DNA of 64,000 bases from Lentisphaeria bacterium (GTDB taxonomy: Bacteria; Verrucomicrobiota; Lentisphaeria; Victivallales; Victivallaceae): contig JAFTIA010000009.1 in NCBI GenBank assembly GCA_017457105.1, forward strand, positions 1 to 64,000, written 5' to 3'. The notes beneath the pieces were generated by a model, which did no database searches, was not told the DNA's origin, and was given only the letters and a program-made list of their open reading frames with translations. Positions 34,495-42,346 of this stretch are shown here, in pieces; the first letter of the stretch is position 1; every line of letters starts with the position of its first letter. Made by a program: the position numbers and the translations under genes.

Positions 34495-35963
34495 AGCATG
34501 ATCTCCTGCGGATCACTCCGCCAGCCGGGGGCGATTTTATCCAGAAATTTCACATGCGGGTAAAATTCGCCGACTTCATAGAGATTGTGAGTATCTGAAC
34601 CCAGAGAGATTTTTACGCCTTTCTGCAGGCAGAGCGCAAAAAATTCTTCATCCGGCTGATTGCAGTGGAAGTTGATTTCTGCGGCGGTATCGTATTTTTT
34701 CAGCAGATCTGCCAGCGGCTCAAACAATTCGGCCGGCGCAGGATATTTCACCTTGCTGCTGTTGAAGCTGAAGATGCGGAAGGGATGGGCCAACGCCTGC
34801 ACGCCATCACGCAGGATCGCTTCATTCAGAGCCATGAATTCCTCATTCATTTTGGAGAGATCTCCGCCGGGGCATAATGAGTCCATAGCGTGGATCGCGC
34901 CATTGCAGAACTGTAATTTCGCCCGGTCTGCCGGGTGAACTACCGGTCTGCCGTACTGGTCGTAATCCAGTTCCGAGCCGGTCATTTCAAAGCTTTTTTC
35001 GATTTCCTGCTGCTCTGTAAAATAGTCCGGCGTCCGGTTGGATGAGGGATTGGCGGCGGAAGTTCCAATGTAAAAAGGCAGTTTCTGCACACATTCATCT
35101 TTGGTAAAGAGGAGATGGGAGGAGTGTTCCGTATAGACGATCCGGGAAAGTCCGAAGAGTTTTCCCAACTCCCGGGTTTTATGCAGTGCCAGATTTTCGT
35201 TGCAGTACGCAAAGGTGGTGTGTACATGATGATCCTCCAGCCGCAGCGCCGGTTCCATAGCAAGGTTTTCCCGGGTGACGGTTACTGCTCCGGCTTCATC
35301 AATATCAAGGATAAGATAGGAGAAGGGCGATTCACAAAGCCCGGGCGCGGTCACCAATGTGATGCCGTTCCATTCCCGCGTCGGCAGTCCGGCATGTTCA
35401 TGACCGGAGATGCAGAGTTTGAAATCGTATTTTTTCATGGCCTCAAGCACTGCATCCGCATTGTCAAAATTGTATTCGCATGGGTGATTGTCTGCCGGCC
35501 CCACCGGGACATGCTGCAGGGCAATGAGTTCTCCGGCCCAGTTTTCCCGCGCCTGACGCATACGGTCAAAATCTTCCGGAAGGCGGCAGGCATTATTGAT
35601 CGGAGTTTCCGGATCAGCAAAGGGGAGGATGCGGAATTTGCCCACATCCAGCGGCTCTTTATGATCGGCAAAGACTTTGTAAAAAAGTTCATGTGCCGGA
35701 TCATGATTGCCGGGGATCACCAGATAAGGGACTGTGAGGATGTTCAGTGTTTTTTTCAGTTCTTCCAGCAGCCCTTCTGCGGCGGGATCGTTGGGGTCAT
35801 GGAGCAGATCCCCTGCCACCAGTACCGCATCCGGCTTGATAAAACGGTTGAAACGGTGAACCGCCCGCAGCAAAAAGGTGTCGCCATATTCGCCGCGTCT
35901 GGCAAAAGGTTTGGCCGGGGGCGCAGACATGTAATGGATATCGGAAAGAATGGCAAGTCTCAT
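34485..35963 (-). CDS. Fusion of calcineurin-like metallophosphoesterase and PHP domain
   Basis: The 492-residue protein joins two metal-dependent phosphoesterase folds. Residues 1-235 are a calcineurin-like domain: LSDIHYM (DxH), VAGDLLHD, VIPGNHDPAHE, and SGHEHAGLP. From about 240 a PHP domain starts with DHHVHTTFAYC (HxH), then YTEHSSHL, QALAHPFR and LGSDTHNLYEVG, which complete a three-metal site. PHP domains hydrolyse phosphate esters, e.g. histidinol phosphate or nucleotides. Both halves keep their metal ligands, so both may be active. The ATG lies 4 bases after the radical SAM stop with AAGGAT upstream, so it belongs to the operon with the copper ATPase. The natural substrate is unknown. 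Confidence 0.85.
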   Translation of the reverse strand: MRLAILSDIHYMSAPPAKPFARRGEYGDTFLLRAVHRFNRFIKPDAVLVAGDLLHDPNDPAAEGLLEELKKTLNILTVPYLVIPGNHDPAHELFYKVFADHKEPLDVGKFRILPFADPETPINNACRLPEDFDRMRQARENWAGELIALQHVPVGPADNHPCEYNFDNADAVLEAMKKYDFKLCISGHEHAGLPTREWNGITLVTAPGLCESPFSYLILDIDEAGAVTVTRENLAMEPALRLEDHHVHTTFAYCNENLALHKTRELGKLFGLSRIVYTEHSSHLLFTKDECVQKLPFYIGTSAANPSSNRTPDYFTEQQEIEKSFEMTGSELDYDQYGRPVVHPADRAKLQFCNGAIHAMDSLCPGGDLSKMNEEFMALNEAILRDGVQALAHPFRIFSFNSSKVKYPAPAELFEPLADLLKKYDTAAEINFHCNQPDEEFFALCLQKGVKISLGSDTHNLYEVGEFYPHVKFLDKIAPGWRSDPQEIMLQA

Positions 35964-35967
35964 AAAA

Positions 35968-36885
35968 TCATCCTTCTCCAGCTACACCGGTCCCGTCAAA
36001 GACCGGGATAAATTGACTGCTGGCGGCATCTCCGCCCTGAAAATATCCATCGGTAATGCCGGATTTGAGCAGGGCATCCCGCACCCGGCAGTATTCTTTG
36101 TAAGTCACCTTCCGGTTGATTTCCGGGAATTCCGTATCGGAAACTCTGCCGCAGGGCATGTATTGCCGCATGAGGCTGAAAAAGATATCGCCGGGCTTGA
36201 AATGATCCGCCACCCATTGAATGACCTGGAGCGTATCTTTGACATGCCCCGGCAGAAGCAGATGACGGATCACCACGCCGCGGGTCAGCAGGCCTTCGCT
36301 GTTCAGTTGATAAGGCCCTGTCTGCCGGAACATTTCCAGAATGGCTTCTCTTGCCCGTTCGCAATAGTCTTTTACGCCGCTGTAACGGTGGGCAACGGCA
36401 TTGTCCGCATATTTGCAGTCCGGGAGATAAATCTGCACTTTCCCCTCAAAACGGCGCAGGGTTTCCACAGAATCGTACCCGTTGGTATTGTAAACCACCG
36501 GCACCGGGAGCGGTTCAGCCAGACTTTCCAGAATACTTTCCGTAAAGTGCTGGGGCGTTACCAGATTGATGTTATGCGCCCCGAGGCCGATCAACTCCAT
36601 ATAAATTTCCCGCAGTCGGGCCGGAGTGATCTGGATGCCTTCTTTTTGGGAACTGATGTTGTAGTTCTGGCAGAACACGCATTGCAGATTGCAGCCGCTG
36701 AAAAACACCGTTCCGGAACCTTTGGTGCCGCTGATGACCGGTTCTTCCCAGTGATGCAATCCTGCCCGGGCCACCACCGGATTGCGGGGCAGACCGCAAA
36801 TGCCCGGAATGGATTCTCCTTCAACCCGGTTCAACGGCCGTAACGCATGACATTTGCGGGGGCATAAATTGCAAGGTTCGCTCAT
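35968..36885 (-). CDS. Radical SAM protein of the PflX-like (COG1313) family
   Basis: The 305-residue protein has the radical SAM cysteine motif CNLQCVFCQNY, in the form CxxxCxxC, preceded by VFFSGCN. Two cysteine groups at its N-terminus (CNLCPRKCHALR and IPGICGLP) may hold another cluster. It matches the PflX-like group, related to pyruvate formate-lyase activases, with unknown targets. Its ATG overlaps the copper ATPase stop (ATGA), and the phosphoesterase-PHP gene follows 4 bases later, so the three are one operon. The link to copper transport is not explained. Confidence 0.88.
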   Translation of the reverse strand: MSEPCNLCPRKCHALRPLNRVEGESIPGICGLPRNPVVARAGLHHWEEPVISGTKGSGTVFFSGCNLQCVFCQNYNISSQKEGIQITPARLREIYMELIGLGAHNINLVTPQHFTESILESLAEPLPVPVVYNTNGYDSVETLRRFEGKVQIYLPDCKYADNAVAHRYSGVKDYCERAREAILEMFRQTGPYQLNSEGLLTRGVVIRHLLLPGHVKDTLQVIQWVADHFKPGDIFFSLMRQYMPCGRVSDTEFPEINRKVTYKEYCRVRDALLKSGITDGYFQGGDAASSQFIPVFDGTGVAGEG

Positions 36886-39314
36886 TTTTTAAACGCCGTT
36901 CTCTTTAACCGCAAGGCATTGGTGATCACGGAAACGGAGGATAAACTCATGGCAAGACTGCCAAGTACCGGGCTGAAATGCCAGCCGAAAAGGGGATACA
37001 GCACCCCCGCCGCCACCGGGACAGCCAGAATGTTGTAGAAAAAGGCAAAAAAGAGGTTCTGCCGGATATTCCGGTGCAGAGCGTGGCTCAAATCCAGTGC
37101 TTTGACGATGCCGTTCAAATCCTTCCCCATCAGGGTGATCCCGGCATTTTTCATTGCCACATCCGCGCCGCCGCCCATGGCGATGCCGACATCTGCGGCG
37201 GCAAGAGCGGCGGCATCGTTGATGCCATCCCCCACCATGGCTGTTTTTCCGGAGAGTTGCAGCCGGTGGATCGTTTCAAACTTCTTTTCCGGGAGGACAT
37301 TGCCAACCGCTTCTGTGATACCGAGTTTGGCCGCCGCGGATTCTGCGGCAATTTGCTGATCGCCGGAGAGGAGGACGACCCGCACCTTGCGTGCCTGCAA
37401 TGCGGCAATCACTCCCGGGGCTTCTTTGCGAATGGGATCCATCAGGACAAGGATACCGAGGAAACGGCCGTCTTCCGCCACATAAACCGGCGTTTGACCC
37501 GCTTCAAGAATACGATCCAATCCTGTTTGCGGGGCGAGGGGGATATTGTTTTCCTGCATCCATCCGGCATTGCCTGCCAGAACGGTTTTTCCGGCAACAA
37601 CGGCCCGGATACCTTTCCCCGGAGTTCCTGCAAAATCTCCGGCTTCCGGAATGGCAAGATTCCGTTCCGATGCGGCATCAACCACCGCCCGGGCAAAGGG
37701 GTGTTCACTGAAATTTTCTGCCGCCGCCGCAATGGCAAGCAGGTGATCCCGTTCTGCCTGACCGCCTTCGGAAAGGACTTCCGTCAAACGGGGTTTTCCT
37801 TCTGTGACGGTACCGGTTTTGTCTAAAACGATGGTTTTGACCTGCCGGAAGACTTCCAGTGCCCCCGCATCCCGGATCAGAATTCCTGCCCGGGCTCCCA
37901 CGCCTGCGGCCACGGCAATGGACATGGGAGTCGCAAGCCCCAGCGCACAGGGGCAGGCGATCAAAAGAACTGCAATGGCACTGGTAAGCCCCATGACAGG
38001 ATTTCCTGCACCCCATGTCCAGACTGCAAAGGCGGCAATGGCACAAATCAGCACCACGGGGCCAAAGACGGCTGAAACTGTGTCCACCAGTTTCCGGGCG
38101 GGGGGACGGCTTGTTTGAGCCTCTGCCACCAGAGAAATCATGCGGCTCAACATGGTATCCTTGCCCACTTTTTCGGCGGTAAAATCGAAAGAGCCCGCCA
38201 GATTGACAGTTCCGGAAATGACCTGACTGCCAACGGAACACTCTTCCGGGACCGGTTCGCCGGTCAGGAGGGATTTATCGATAGAGCCGCTGCCGGAAAG
38301 GATCACGCCGTCCAGCGGGACTTTATCGCCGGGCATCACACGGATGCGGTCGCCGATTTGAATTTCATCCAGAGGTACGGTTTTGACGGTTCCGCAGCAG
38401 CATACTTTCCGGGCGGTCGGCGGTGCCAGATCCAGCAGTGCCCGCAGAGCCTCGGAAGTTTTGGCTCTGGCTCGGGATTCCAGCATCTGCCCCAGAAGAA
38501 CCAGAGTGGCGATCATAGCCGCTTCCATAAAAAAGACTTTGGGGAAACCGTTCTGCATCATTGTTTCCGGGAGAAAACGGCAGAAAATCAGATTGCCCAA
38601 ACTGACACCCCATGCCGTGCCGATCCCCAGAAGGATCAGGGTAAACATGTTGAAGTGCCATGTCTTCACAGAATCCACACCCCGCTTCAGCAGGAAACGG
38701 GCGGGCCATGCCAGAAGGAGAGTGGTGATGATGCCGCCGGAAAGGATTTGCCAGCCGGGATGAGCCGCCTGCATGTGCAAAAGGATTTTGAGAACCAGCA
38801 TGATCACTGTAAGTGCCAGTGCCAGTACGAATTTTCTCCGCAACGACCGGAATTCCCGGTCTTCATTCTGTGCGGCGGCTTGAGCAGCGGCAATACCGCC
38901 GGAGGAAAGTTTCGGTTCCAGATCCATCCCGCAAACCGGGCAGGAGCCAAAGTGATCCTGTTCCACGCCGGGGCACATGGGGCAGAAATAAACGGTTCCG
39001 TCAGGGGCAGGTGCCGCCGGTTCCGGATGGAGGGCTTTTTCGGGGTCAGCAAGGAATTTATCCTTGCACCGTTCACAGCAGAACCCGTATGTTTTGCCGT
39101 TATAGCGGCATGAAATTTTCGGCGGCTGCGCCACCGTCATCCCGCAAATGGGATCGATCATAGGGGGATGGAGAGCTTTTTCGGGGTCGGCAAGGAATTT
39201 ATCCTTGCACCGTTCGCAGCAGAATCCGTATGTTTTACCGTTATACCGGCATGAAATTTTCGGCGGTTGCGCCACCGTCATCCCGCAAATGGGATCGATC
39301 ATTTCAGAAGACAT
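36882..39314 (-). CDS. P1B-type copper-transporting ATPase with two YHS domains
   Basis: The 810-residue protein would pump Cu(I) across the inner membrane using ATP. It starts with two nearly identical 47-residue YHS-type units (from residues 5 and 52; DPICGMTV, CCERC), then a heavy-metal-binding segment with CPMCPGV and CPVCGMDL (109-136). The membrane part holds the transport site CPC (454-456) in IACPCALGLATPM, phosphorylation at Asp498 in DKTGTVTEG, and the GDGINDAAAL hinge. The last helix has SSVSVITNALRLKR. This is a CopA/CopB-like arrangement with YHS instead of the usual CxxC domains. AAAGGGGG precedes the ATG. Confidence 0.93.
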   Translation of the reverse strand: MSSEMIDPICGMTVAQPPKISCRYNGKTYGFCCERCKDKFLADPEKALHPPMIDPICGMTVAQPPKISCRYNGKTYGFCCERCKDKFLADPEKALHPEPAAPAPDGTVYFCPMCPGVEQDHFGSCPVCGMDLEPKLSSGGIAAAQAAAQNEDREFRSLRRKFVLALALTVIMLVLKILLHMQAAHPGWQILSGGIITTLLLAWPARFLLKRGVDSVKTWHFNMFTLILLGIGTAWGVSLGNLIFCRFLPETMMQNGFPKVFFMEAAMIATLVLLGQMLESRARAKTSEALRALLDLAPPTARKVCCCGTVKTVPLDEIQIGDRIRVMPGDKVPLDGVILSGSGSIDKSLLTGEPVPEECSVGSQVISGTVNLAGSFDFTAEKVGKDTMLSRMISLVAEAQTSRPPARKLVDTVSAVFGPVVLICAIAAFAVWTWGAGNPVMGLTSAIAVLLIACPCALGLATPMSIAVAAGVGARAGILIRDAGALEVFRQVKTIVLDKTGTVTEGKPRLTEVLSEGGQAERDHLLAIAAAAENFSEHPFARAVVDAASERNLAIPEAGDFAGTPGKGIRAVVAGKTVLAGNAGWMQENNIPLAPQTGLDRILEAGQTPVYVAEDGRFLGILVLMDPIRKEAPGVIAALQARKVRVVLLSGDQQIAAESAAAKLGITEAVGNVLPEKKFETIHRLQLSGKTAMVGDGINDAAALAAADVGIAMGGGADVAMKNAGITLMGKDLNGIVKALDLSHALHRNIRQNLFFAFFYNILAVPVAAGVLYPLFGWHFSPVLGSLAMSLSSVSVITNALRLKRTAFKK
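39021..39302 (-). repeat. Two tandem 141-bp copies encoding YHS domains
   Basis: Copy 1 covers 39162-39302 and copy 2 covers 39021-39161, in frame within the copper ATPase gene. They differ at only about ten bases, almost all silent, so the duplication looks recent or is kept alike by conversion. Confidence 0.9.
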
Positions 39315-39338
39315 TTTTACCCCCTTTTTCTTTTTGAA

Positions 39339-39366
39339 AAGATACCACGAAAAGATGTTTTTTCAA
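39339..39366 (-). promoter_or_regulatory. Promoter of the copper ATPase operon
   Basis: On the minus strand, TTGAAA (39366-39361), 16 bp, TGG-TATCTT (ending at 39339). Two direct copies of AAAACATCT lie about 20 bases apart around the -35 box and may be binding sites. Confidence 0.6.
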
Positions 39367-39417
39367 GTAAAACAGATGTTTTTTGAGCGTATTTTTGTTT
39401 GATGAAGGGATGGGGGG

Positions 39418-39451
39418 ATCAGCAGGAAACGGCGTGACGGCTCCTGCTGAT
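39418..39451. other. Perfect 10-bp hairpin after the acetyltransferase gene
   Basis: ATCAGCAGGA pairs with TCCTGCTGAT around a 14-base loop. It lies 18 bases after the acetyltransferase stop, but no T tract follows on either strand, so it is a processing or mRNA-end hairpin rather than a standard terminator. Confidence 0.5.
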
Positions 39452-39469
39452 CGGGATGGGGGATGGCAG

Positions 39470-40108
39470 TTATTTCAGAAGCTGATTATCTGCCATGATC
39501 TCCGGTTTGTGGACCATGCTGTCTTTTTCGGTGATCTCCCGGATGACTCTGGCGGGATTTCCTGCCGCAAAACAGTTGGCGGGGATGTCCCGGGTGACAA
39601 CGCTTCCCGCTCCGATAACACAGCCGTCTCCAATCGTCACGCCCGGACAAACCACTACATTGGCACCAAACCAGCAGTCATTGCCGATCTTCACCGGCTT
39701 GGCATAGCAGAAGCGTGTCGGGGTCCCGTTTTTATCTGCCATGAGCCGCCGCTCGGAGGCCACCATGGGGTGACAGGGGGTGACGATGGTGAAGTTGGGA
39801 CCGAAGTTGTTGTCGTTGCCGATCTCCACTGCTGCATCATCCTGAATGGTAAGGTTGTAGTTGAAGAAACAACGTTCCCCGATGGATGTGTGTTTGCCGT
39901 AATGAAAAAAGACCGGACCCTGAATGAAACTTTTTTCGCCGAAGGATTTCAGGATCAATTTCAGGAGTTCCGCACGGGCTTCTGTATCATCTTCATTGGT
40001 GCTGTTGTAGATCCCGCTCAATTTGTGGGAGCGCAGCTTGATGGCTTTCAATTCCGGATCCCCGGGACAGAAAAGAACGCCCTGAAAAATCTTCTCTTCT
40101 TCACGCAT
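39470..40108 (-). CDS. Maltose/galactoside O-acetyltransferase family protein
   Basis: The 212-residue protein is a hexapeptide-repeat acetyltransferase of the Maa/LacA type. The left-handed helix shows SIGERCFFNYNLTIQDDAAVEIGND, the conserved FTIVTPCHPM (with catalytic His), and VKIGNDCWFGANVVVCPGVTIGDGCVIGAGSVVTRDIP (in pieces). It transfers acetyl groups from acetyl-CoA to sugars; the acceptor is unknown. The start at 40108 is supported by AAAGGA upstream and the homologous MREEEKIFQG opening; upstream in-frame codons are not. It lies downstream of a terminator that closes the GGGtGRT operon. Confidence 0.88.
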   Translation of the reverse strand: MREEEKIFQGVLFCPGDPELKAIKLRSHKLSGIYNSTNEDDTEARAELLKLILKSFGEKSFIQGPVFFHYGKHTSIGERCFFNYNLTIQDDAAVEIGNDNNFGPNFTIVTPCHPMVASERRLMADKNGTPTRFCYAKPVKIGNDCWFGANVVVCPGVTIGDGCVIGAGSVVTRDIPANCFAAGNPARVIREITEKDSMVHKPEIMADNQLLK

Positions 40109-40132
40109 GATGTTTTCCTTTATTTCTGCAAT

Positions 40133-40163
40133 AAAAAAACCGCCGGAAAATCCGGCGGTTTTG
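40133..40163 (-). terminator. Rho-independent terminator of the GGGtGRT operon
   Basis: AACCGCCGGA pairs with TCCGGCGGTT around an AAA/TTT loop. On the minus strand it is followed by a T run. It can work on both strands. Confidence 0.9.
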
Positions 40164-40193
40164 AGGATGCTTAACACATCTTGCTGGAAATGC

Positions 40194-41195
40194 TTACTGC
40201 ATTGCCTGGGCAACTGCCACGGCCACGTCCACGCTGGCGCCGACCATGGGGTTGTTCCCCATACCGATGAGACCCATCATTTCCACGTGAGCAGGAACGC
40301 TGGAGGACCCGGCGAACTGCGCATCGCTGTGCATACGGCCCATGGTATCGGTCATGCCATAGCTGCCGGGACCGGCGGCCATGTTGTCCGGATGCAGGGT
40401 ACGGCCCGTGCCGCCGCCGGAAGCCACAGAGAAGAACTTGCGGCCGGCTTCAAGGCGTTCCTTCTTGTAGGTACCCATCACCGGGTGCTGGAAGCGGGTC
40501 GGGTTGGTGGAGTTGCCGGTAATGGCAATATCCACATCTTCCTGCCACATGATGGCAACGCCTTCACGGACGTCATCAGCACCGTAGCAGCGGACAGCCA
40601 GACGGTCCGGATTGCTGCCGAAAGCAGTTTCGGAAACGATCTGGAGCTTGCCGGTGGCGTAGTCAAACTTGGTTTCCACGCCGGTGAAGCCGTTGATACG
40701 GGCAATGATCTGGGCGGCATCTTTGCCGAGACCGTTCAGGATCACCCGCAGTTTGTTCTTGCGGACTTTGTTGGCGGATTTGGCCAGACCGATGGCGCCT
40801 TCGGCGGCGGCAAAGGATTCGTGACCGGCGGTGAAGGCGAAGCACTTGGTGTCTTCGGAGAGCAGCATGCTGGCCAGATTGCCATGGCCGATACCGACCT
40901 TGCGGTCATCCGCCACAGAACCGGGGATGCAGAAGCTCTGGAGACCTTCGCCCAGAGTTTTGGCGATTTCGCTGGCGACCGTCTGACCACGCTTGATGGC
41001 CACAGCCGCACCCACCAGGTATGCCCAGCAGGCGTTTTCAAAGCAGATGGGCTGGATGTCCTTCACGCGCTGGTAAATATCCAGACCTTTGGCTTTGGTG
41101 ATCTGTTCCGCTTCTTCGATGGAAGCGATGCCGTTGTCGTTCAAAAACTTATTGACCTGAGCGATCCGGCGTTCGTAGCTTTCAAAAAGTGCCAT
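40194..41195 (-). CDS. GGGtGRT protein
   Basis: The 333-residue protein belongs to the family named for the sequence SGGGTGRTLHPDNMAAGPGSYG, here near residue 270. Other conserved runs are FENACWAYLVGAAVAIKRG, PGSVADDRKVGIGHGNLASMLL, GHESFAAAEGAIGLAKSANKVRKNKLRVILNGLGKDAAQ (in pieces) and GMGNNPMVGASVDVAVA. The family is conserved mostly in anaerobes and, as far as I know, has no assigned reaction. The glycine-rich loop resembles a nucleotide- or phosphate-binding element. It lies 12 bases after the NifU-like gene and shares its transcript. Strong codon bias suggests high expression. Confidence 0.93.
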   Translation of the reverse strand: MALFESYERRIAQVNKFLNDNGIASIEEAEQITKAKGLDIYQRVKDIQPICFENACWAYLVGAAVAIKRGQTVASEIAKTLGEGLQSFCIPGSVADDRKVGIGHGNLASMLLSEDTKCFAFTAGHESFAAAEGAIGLAKSANKVRKNKLRVILNGLGKDAAQIIARINGFTGVETKFDYATGKLQIVSETAFGSNPDRLAVRCYGADDVREGVAIMWQEDVDIAITGNSTNPTRFQHPVMGTYKKERLEAGRKFFSVASGGGTGRTLHPDNMAAGPGSYGMTDTMGRMHSDAQFAGSSSVPAHVEMMGLIGMGNNPMVGASVDVAVAVAQAMQ

Positions 41196-41207
41196 GATAT
41201 GCTCTCC

Positions 41208-41930
41208 TTATGCCTTGCGCGGGTTGATGACTTTTTCGGCATCGGCAAACCGGCCGTAGGACTTCTGGAATTTCTTGACGAAATCCTTGACGGACATCTT
41301 TTCCAGTTCTTCGGTGGTGGAATTGTTCACAAATTCCATCATCTTGCCAAGGTTGACAAATTCGTAACCGATGATCTTGTCTTCCTTGTCCAGAGCCAGA
41401 CCGGTCACATAGCCTTCGGCCATTTCCAGGTAACGCACACCCTTCTGGGCGGTGCTGTACATGGTACCGGTGATGGAACGCAGCTGCTTCAGGTCTTCCA
41501 GACCGGCGCCGATGGGCAGCCCGCCTTCGGAGAAGGCAGTCTGGGTGCGGCCATAGACGATCTGCAAAAAGAGTTCGCGCATGGCGGTGTTGATGGCATC
41601 GCAGACCAGGTCGGTATTCAGAGCTTCCAGAATGGTCTTGCCGGGCAGGATTTCAGCAGCCATGGCGGCGGAGTGGGTCATCCCGCTGCAGCCGATGGTT
41701 TCCACCAGTGCTTCCTGGATGATACCGTCTTTCACGTTCAGCGTGAGTTTGCAGGCACCCTGCTGGGGGGCGCACCAGCCCACACCGTGGGTCAGGCCGG
41801 AAATATCTTTGACTTCTTTCGCCTGGGTCCAGGCACCTTCCTGCGGGATCGGAGCAGGACCGTGGTTCGGCCCCTGGGCGACGCAGACCATCTGCTCGAC
41901 TTCATGCGAGCACAGATAGGGACAGCTCAT
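41208..41930 (-). CDS. NifU-like iron-sulfur scaffold protein, partner of GGGtGRT
   Basis: The 240-residue protein is annotated in its family as an iron-sulfur assembly scaffold related to the NifU/IscU N-terminal domain. Cysteines lie at MSCPYLCSHEV (3, 7), VGWCAPQQGACKL and the IscU-like GCSGMTHSAAMA, in positions that could hold a cluster. The middle helix has ILPGKTILEALNTD, and the C-terminal half (GVRYLEMAEGYVTGLALDKED) is specific to this family. It precedes the GGGtGRT gene by 12 bases in the same orientation. The pair is conserved and probably functions together; a role in building or using a cluster is inferred. Confidence 0.88.
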   Translation of the reverse strand: MSCPYLCSHEVEQMVCVAQGPNHGPAPIPQEGAWTQAKEVKDISGLTHGVGWCAPQQGACKLTLNVKDGIIQEALVETIGCSGMTHSAAMAAEILPGKTILEALNTDLVCDAINTAMRELFLQIVYGRTQTAFSEGGLPIGAGLEDLKQLRSITGTMYSTAQKGVRYLEMAEGYVTGLALDKEDKIIGYEFVNLGKMMEFVNNSTTEELEKMSVKDFVKKFQKSYGRFADAEKVINPRKA

Positions 41931-41972
41931 GTTTTTTTCTCCTCATTTTATGTGTAGATGTGGTTGAAAACC

Positions 41973-41996
41973 GTATATTTACCAATATACACCGCA
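41973..41996 (-). promoter_or_regulatory. Shared promoter element ahead of the NifU-like gene
   Basis: GTATATTTACCAATATACACCG, followed by CAA, repeats the core of the argG/udg promoter (18073-18096). On the minus strand it gives TTGCGGTG-TATATT, with the TATATT as the likely -10. The start codon is about 40 bases further. Confidence 0.5.
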
Positions 41997-42070
41997 AAAC
42001 GGATTTTTTCCAGTTGATTTTCAGTTTTTTTCAGGAAAAGAGGAGGCGCGCATAAGGCGAACCGGAGAGA

Positions 42071-42175
42071 ATGGACAAGATGGACAAGATGGACAAGATG
42101 GACAAGATGGACAAGATGGACAAGATGGACAAGATGGACAAGATGGACAAGATGGACAAGATGGACAAGATGGAC
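42071..42175 (+). repeat. 9-bp minisatellite, 11 copies plus a partial
   Basis: ATGGACAAG is repeated without error from 42071 to 42169, followed by ATGGAC. It is in frame as Met-Asp-Lys but has no coding context. Slippage would be expected to change the copy number. Confidence 0.97.
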
Positions 42176-42196
42176 GTCGGCGGCATGGTATTGGGT

Positions 42197-42223
42197 ATGT
42201 CCATTATGTCCATTATGTCCATT
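42197..42223 (+). repeat. Second 9-bp block, ATGTCCATT, three copies
   Basis: Three perfect units lie 21 bases after the first block. Its GTCCAT core is the complement of ATGGAC, so the two blocks can pair as a long hairpin in single-stranded nucleic acid. Confidence 0.95.
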
Positions 42224-42346
42224 ATTCCTACGGTTACAGAAAAAATCCCAATTCAAACTTGACATTTTGAAAAATAAGTTTAGTTTAAATCTGATGTTTC
42301 AGTGGAGTAACCTCTTGTTTCTGAAATTTTTGATTTGAGTCAAAAT

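Larger units (their letters stand above)
41997..42346. other. Minisatellite-bearing intergenic region
   Basis: Apart from the two repeat blocks listed separately, this stretch has no gene. It is A/T-rich outside the repeats. A small inverted pair, CTGATGTTTCAG, lies at about 42291. The sequence ahead of the four-helix gene lacks a clear ribosome binding site. Confidence 0.5.

Noticed and set aside
39418-39451. The 10-bp hairpin as a rho-independent terminator
   Set aside because: No T tract follows on either strand; it is listed only as a hairpin.
42071-42262. Open frames reading Met-Asp-Lys (plus) or Ile-Leu-Ser / Val-His-Leu (minus) through the 9-bp repeat
   Set aside because: They are a product of the repeat, have no upstream or downstream domain and no ribosome binding site.
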